Source: Flammeovirga yaeyamensis (lineage in GTDB: Bacteria > Bacteroidota > Bacteroidia > Cytophagales > Flammeovirgaceae). From it: a stretch of 64,000 nt of DNA. The stretch lies in assembly GCF_018736045.1 (NCBI RefSeq), contig NZ_CP076133.1, positions 62,001 to 126,000 on the forward strand, given 5' to 3'. Both the position numbers and the translations under genes were made by a program. The notes beneath the pieces were generated by a model. The model had not been told where the DNA came from, ran no database searches, and saw nothing but the letters and a program-made list of their open reading frames with translations. This document shows, piece by piece, positions 62,773 through 64,000 of the stretch. The stretch's first letter is position 1; every line of letters begins with the position of its first letter.

Positions 62773-64000
62773 TTGATAAGTAAAAAATTATATAATTTCT
62801 CTAAGAAGTGGCACAAGTACGTCGGCATTAGTATCTCTTTGATTCTAATTTGGATGAGTATTTCTGGTATCCTCCTCAATCATATCGATTTATGTGCTCC
62901 CTTTAATGTTTCCAACACTTTTCTCCCCAACGATTACCTTCCTGAACATTGGAACAGAGGGATGATTCGTGATGCCGAATTTATCGGTGTAGACACTGTT
63001 ATTATGGGTGGAAATGCAGGGATTTGGTTGAGTTCTGATAAGGGTAAATCGTTTGATAAATTACCCATTGATTCTTCCTCTTATTACAGTAAGGTCAATG
63101 ATCTATTTTTGGATTCGACATCAAATAGTCTATTGGTAGGTGCCTATGGCGGTTTGTATCAGGTGGATGTTCCTACTCAGAAAGTCAAACTGATTCCACT
63201 CCCATCAACTTATAGAGAAAAGGTGGTAAAAGTCCTTCCTCACAAAGACAACTTGATCGTCGTCACAGAAAATCATGTCTATAAAGGGAATCGTTCTACT
63301 TTAGATCACTTCTCTAATTTGAACATCAGTAAAGAGCAAATGAGCACCTATAATTTGATCTCCTATACTTTTGCATTGCATAGCGGTTGGCTTTGGGGAA
63401 TGCCCGGTCGAATTGTTTACGACTTGGTCTCGGTCATATTGATCTTTTTGTGTGTCACTGCCTTATACATCACCTTTAGAAAGAAAAAGAAACCGACCGA
63501 TAAAGCAAAGAAAAAGAAGGTCAATAAAACCATGGGATGGATGATTAAAAACCACACCAATATCGGTTTGTATGTTTGTCTATTCTTATTGATTATAGGT
63601 GGAACGGGCTTCTTTATGCGACCTCCAGCTTTGGTGGCATTGGTCGATGGTCATGTTCCTTTAAAATATGTCCCAAATGCTTTAACTGAGAATCAATGGT
63701 ACCATAGTATTAGAAATGCTACGATCAATACAGATACAGAAGAACTCATTTTAGACACTAAAGAAGGTATTTATAAAGGTGATTTAAAAACTGATGCTGT
63801 ATTTTCATTACAAAATTGGGACGTCAATATCTTTGTGATGGGCGCCACAGTATTTGATTATAAAGGAGATGGGCACTTTTTAATCGGTTCTTTTTACGGA
63901 CTATTTGATTATAAAGAGGGCAATCCTTACTCCTATGATGTTGTTTATAATCAGTCGGTACCAAAATATGAAGGAATGGAACGCCCTGCCGATTACATGA
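62773..64000 (+). CDS. PepSY-associated TM-helix membrane protein, cut by the window end
   Basis: The frame is open from a stop at 62767-62769 to the end of the window, 409 codons so far. No ATG lies before the first helix; TTG at 62773 is the best start, giving M-I-S-K-K-L-Y-N-F-S-K-K-W-H. The first helix (KKWHKYVGISISLILIWMSI) and the later WMIKNHTNIGLYVCLFLLII match the PepSY-TM family of inner-membrane proteins often found with siderophore or heme uptake genes. Between the helices is a periplasmic loop with an Asp-box-like blade (GNAGIWLSSDKGKSFDKLP), and a second such stretch follows (LDTKEGIYKGD). Role probably in reductive metal uptake, inferred from family only. Confidence 0.8.
   Translation, partial: MISKKLYNFSKKWHKYVGISISLILIWMSISGILLNHIDLCAPFNVSNTFLPNDYLPEHWNRGMIRDAEFIGVDTVIMGGNAGIWLSSDKGKSFDKLPIDSSSYYSKVNDLFLDSTSNSLLVGAYGGLYQVDVPTQKVKLIPLPSTYREKVVKVLPHKDNLIVVTENHVYKGNRSTLDHFSNLNISKEQMSTYNLISYTFALHSGWLWGMPGRIVYDLVSVILIFLCVTALYITFRKKKKPTDKAKKKKVNKTMGWMIKNHTNIGLYVCLFLLIIGGTGFFMRPPALVALVDGHVPLKYVPNALTENQWYHSIRNATINTDTEELILDTKEGIYKGDLKTDAVFSLQNWDVNIFVMGATVFDYKGDGHFLIGSFYGLFDYKEGNPYSYDVVYNQSVPKYEGMERPADYM

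Overview
The window looks like the chromosome of a marine, polysaccharide-degrading member of the Bacteroidota, most likely a Cytophagales bacterium of the Flammeovirga type (inference). The evidence is low GC, a SusC/SusD pair, Por-type (T9SS) C-terminal sorting domains, several sulfatases, Bacteroidota-style TAnnTTTG -7 boxes, and almost no Shine-Dalgarno sequences. I saw no rRNA, tRNA, CRISPR array, transposase or phage genes.

Layout. (1) 1-5.1 kb: a GH74-like beta-propeller gene broken by one in-frame TGA, then a sulfatase. (2) 5.1-10.5 kb: an AraC regulator divergent from two C45-type Ntn-hydrolase paralogues and an outer-membrane porin. Between the hydrolases lies a third copy of their promoter that drives no gene but leads into a two-hairpin transcript, a candidate small RNA. 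(3) 10.5-20.4 kb: a tight minus-strand operon (clan GH-A glycosidase, sulfatase, DUF4380-like protein, GH92, sulfatase) divergent from a 7TM-AraC regulator. (4) 21.7-30 kb: rhamnose catabolism (rhamnulokinase-like gene and rhaA, with a divergent AraC gene), two small envelope genes, and lutABC for L-lactate oxidation. (5) 30-45 kb: a PUL read leftward from susC and susD through two GH74-like proteins, an ADP-ribosylglycohydrolase-like protein and a second GH-A enzyme, with a second divergent 7TM-AraC regulator. (6) 45-57 kb: a 113-bp tandem repeat built on a REP-like palindrome, an NCS1 permease, a propeller-SpoIIE phosphatase, a 1330-residue secreted GH74-like protein and a second GH92. (7) 57.6-64 kb: a sulfatase, a GRP-family sugar transporter, ribokinase, mogA, an Rrf2 regulator and the start of a PepSY-TM protein cut by the window end.

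How it fits together (inference): secreted sulfatases, GH92, GH-A and GH74-like enzymes attack a sulfated glycan that contains rhamnose and probably an alpha-mannoside-like linkage. SusC/D imports the oligosaccharides. RhaA and the kinase process rhamnose, whose usual route yields L-lactaldehyde and then L-lactate, which LutABC oxidises to pyruvate. No rhamnulose-1-phosphate aldolase or known rhamnosidase family is recognisable here.

Most notable: the orphan promoter plus candidate sRNA; a palindromic operator-like motif (TTAAAAGTCTTTTGATT) upstream of at least six minus-strand units; paired 7TM-AraC membrane regulators; a family of four GH74-like paralogues; and a REP-like palindrome with compensatory changes between its copies.
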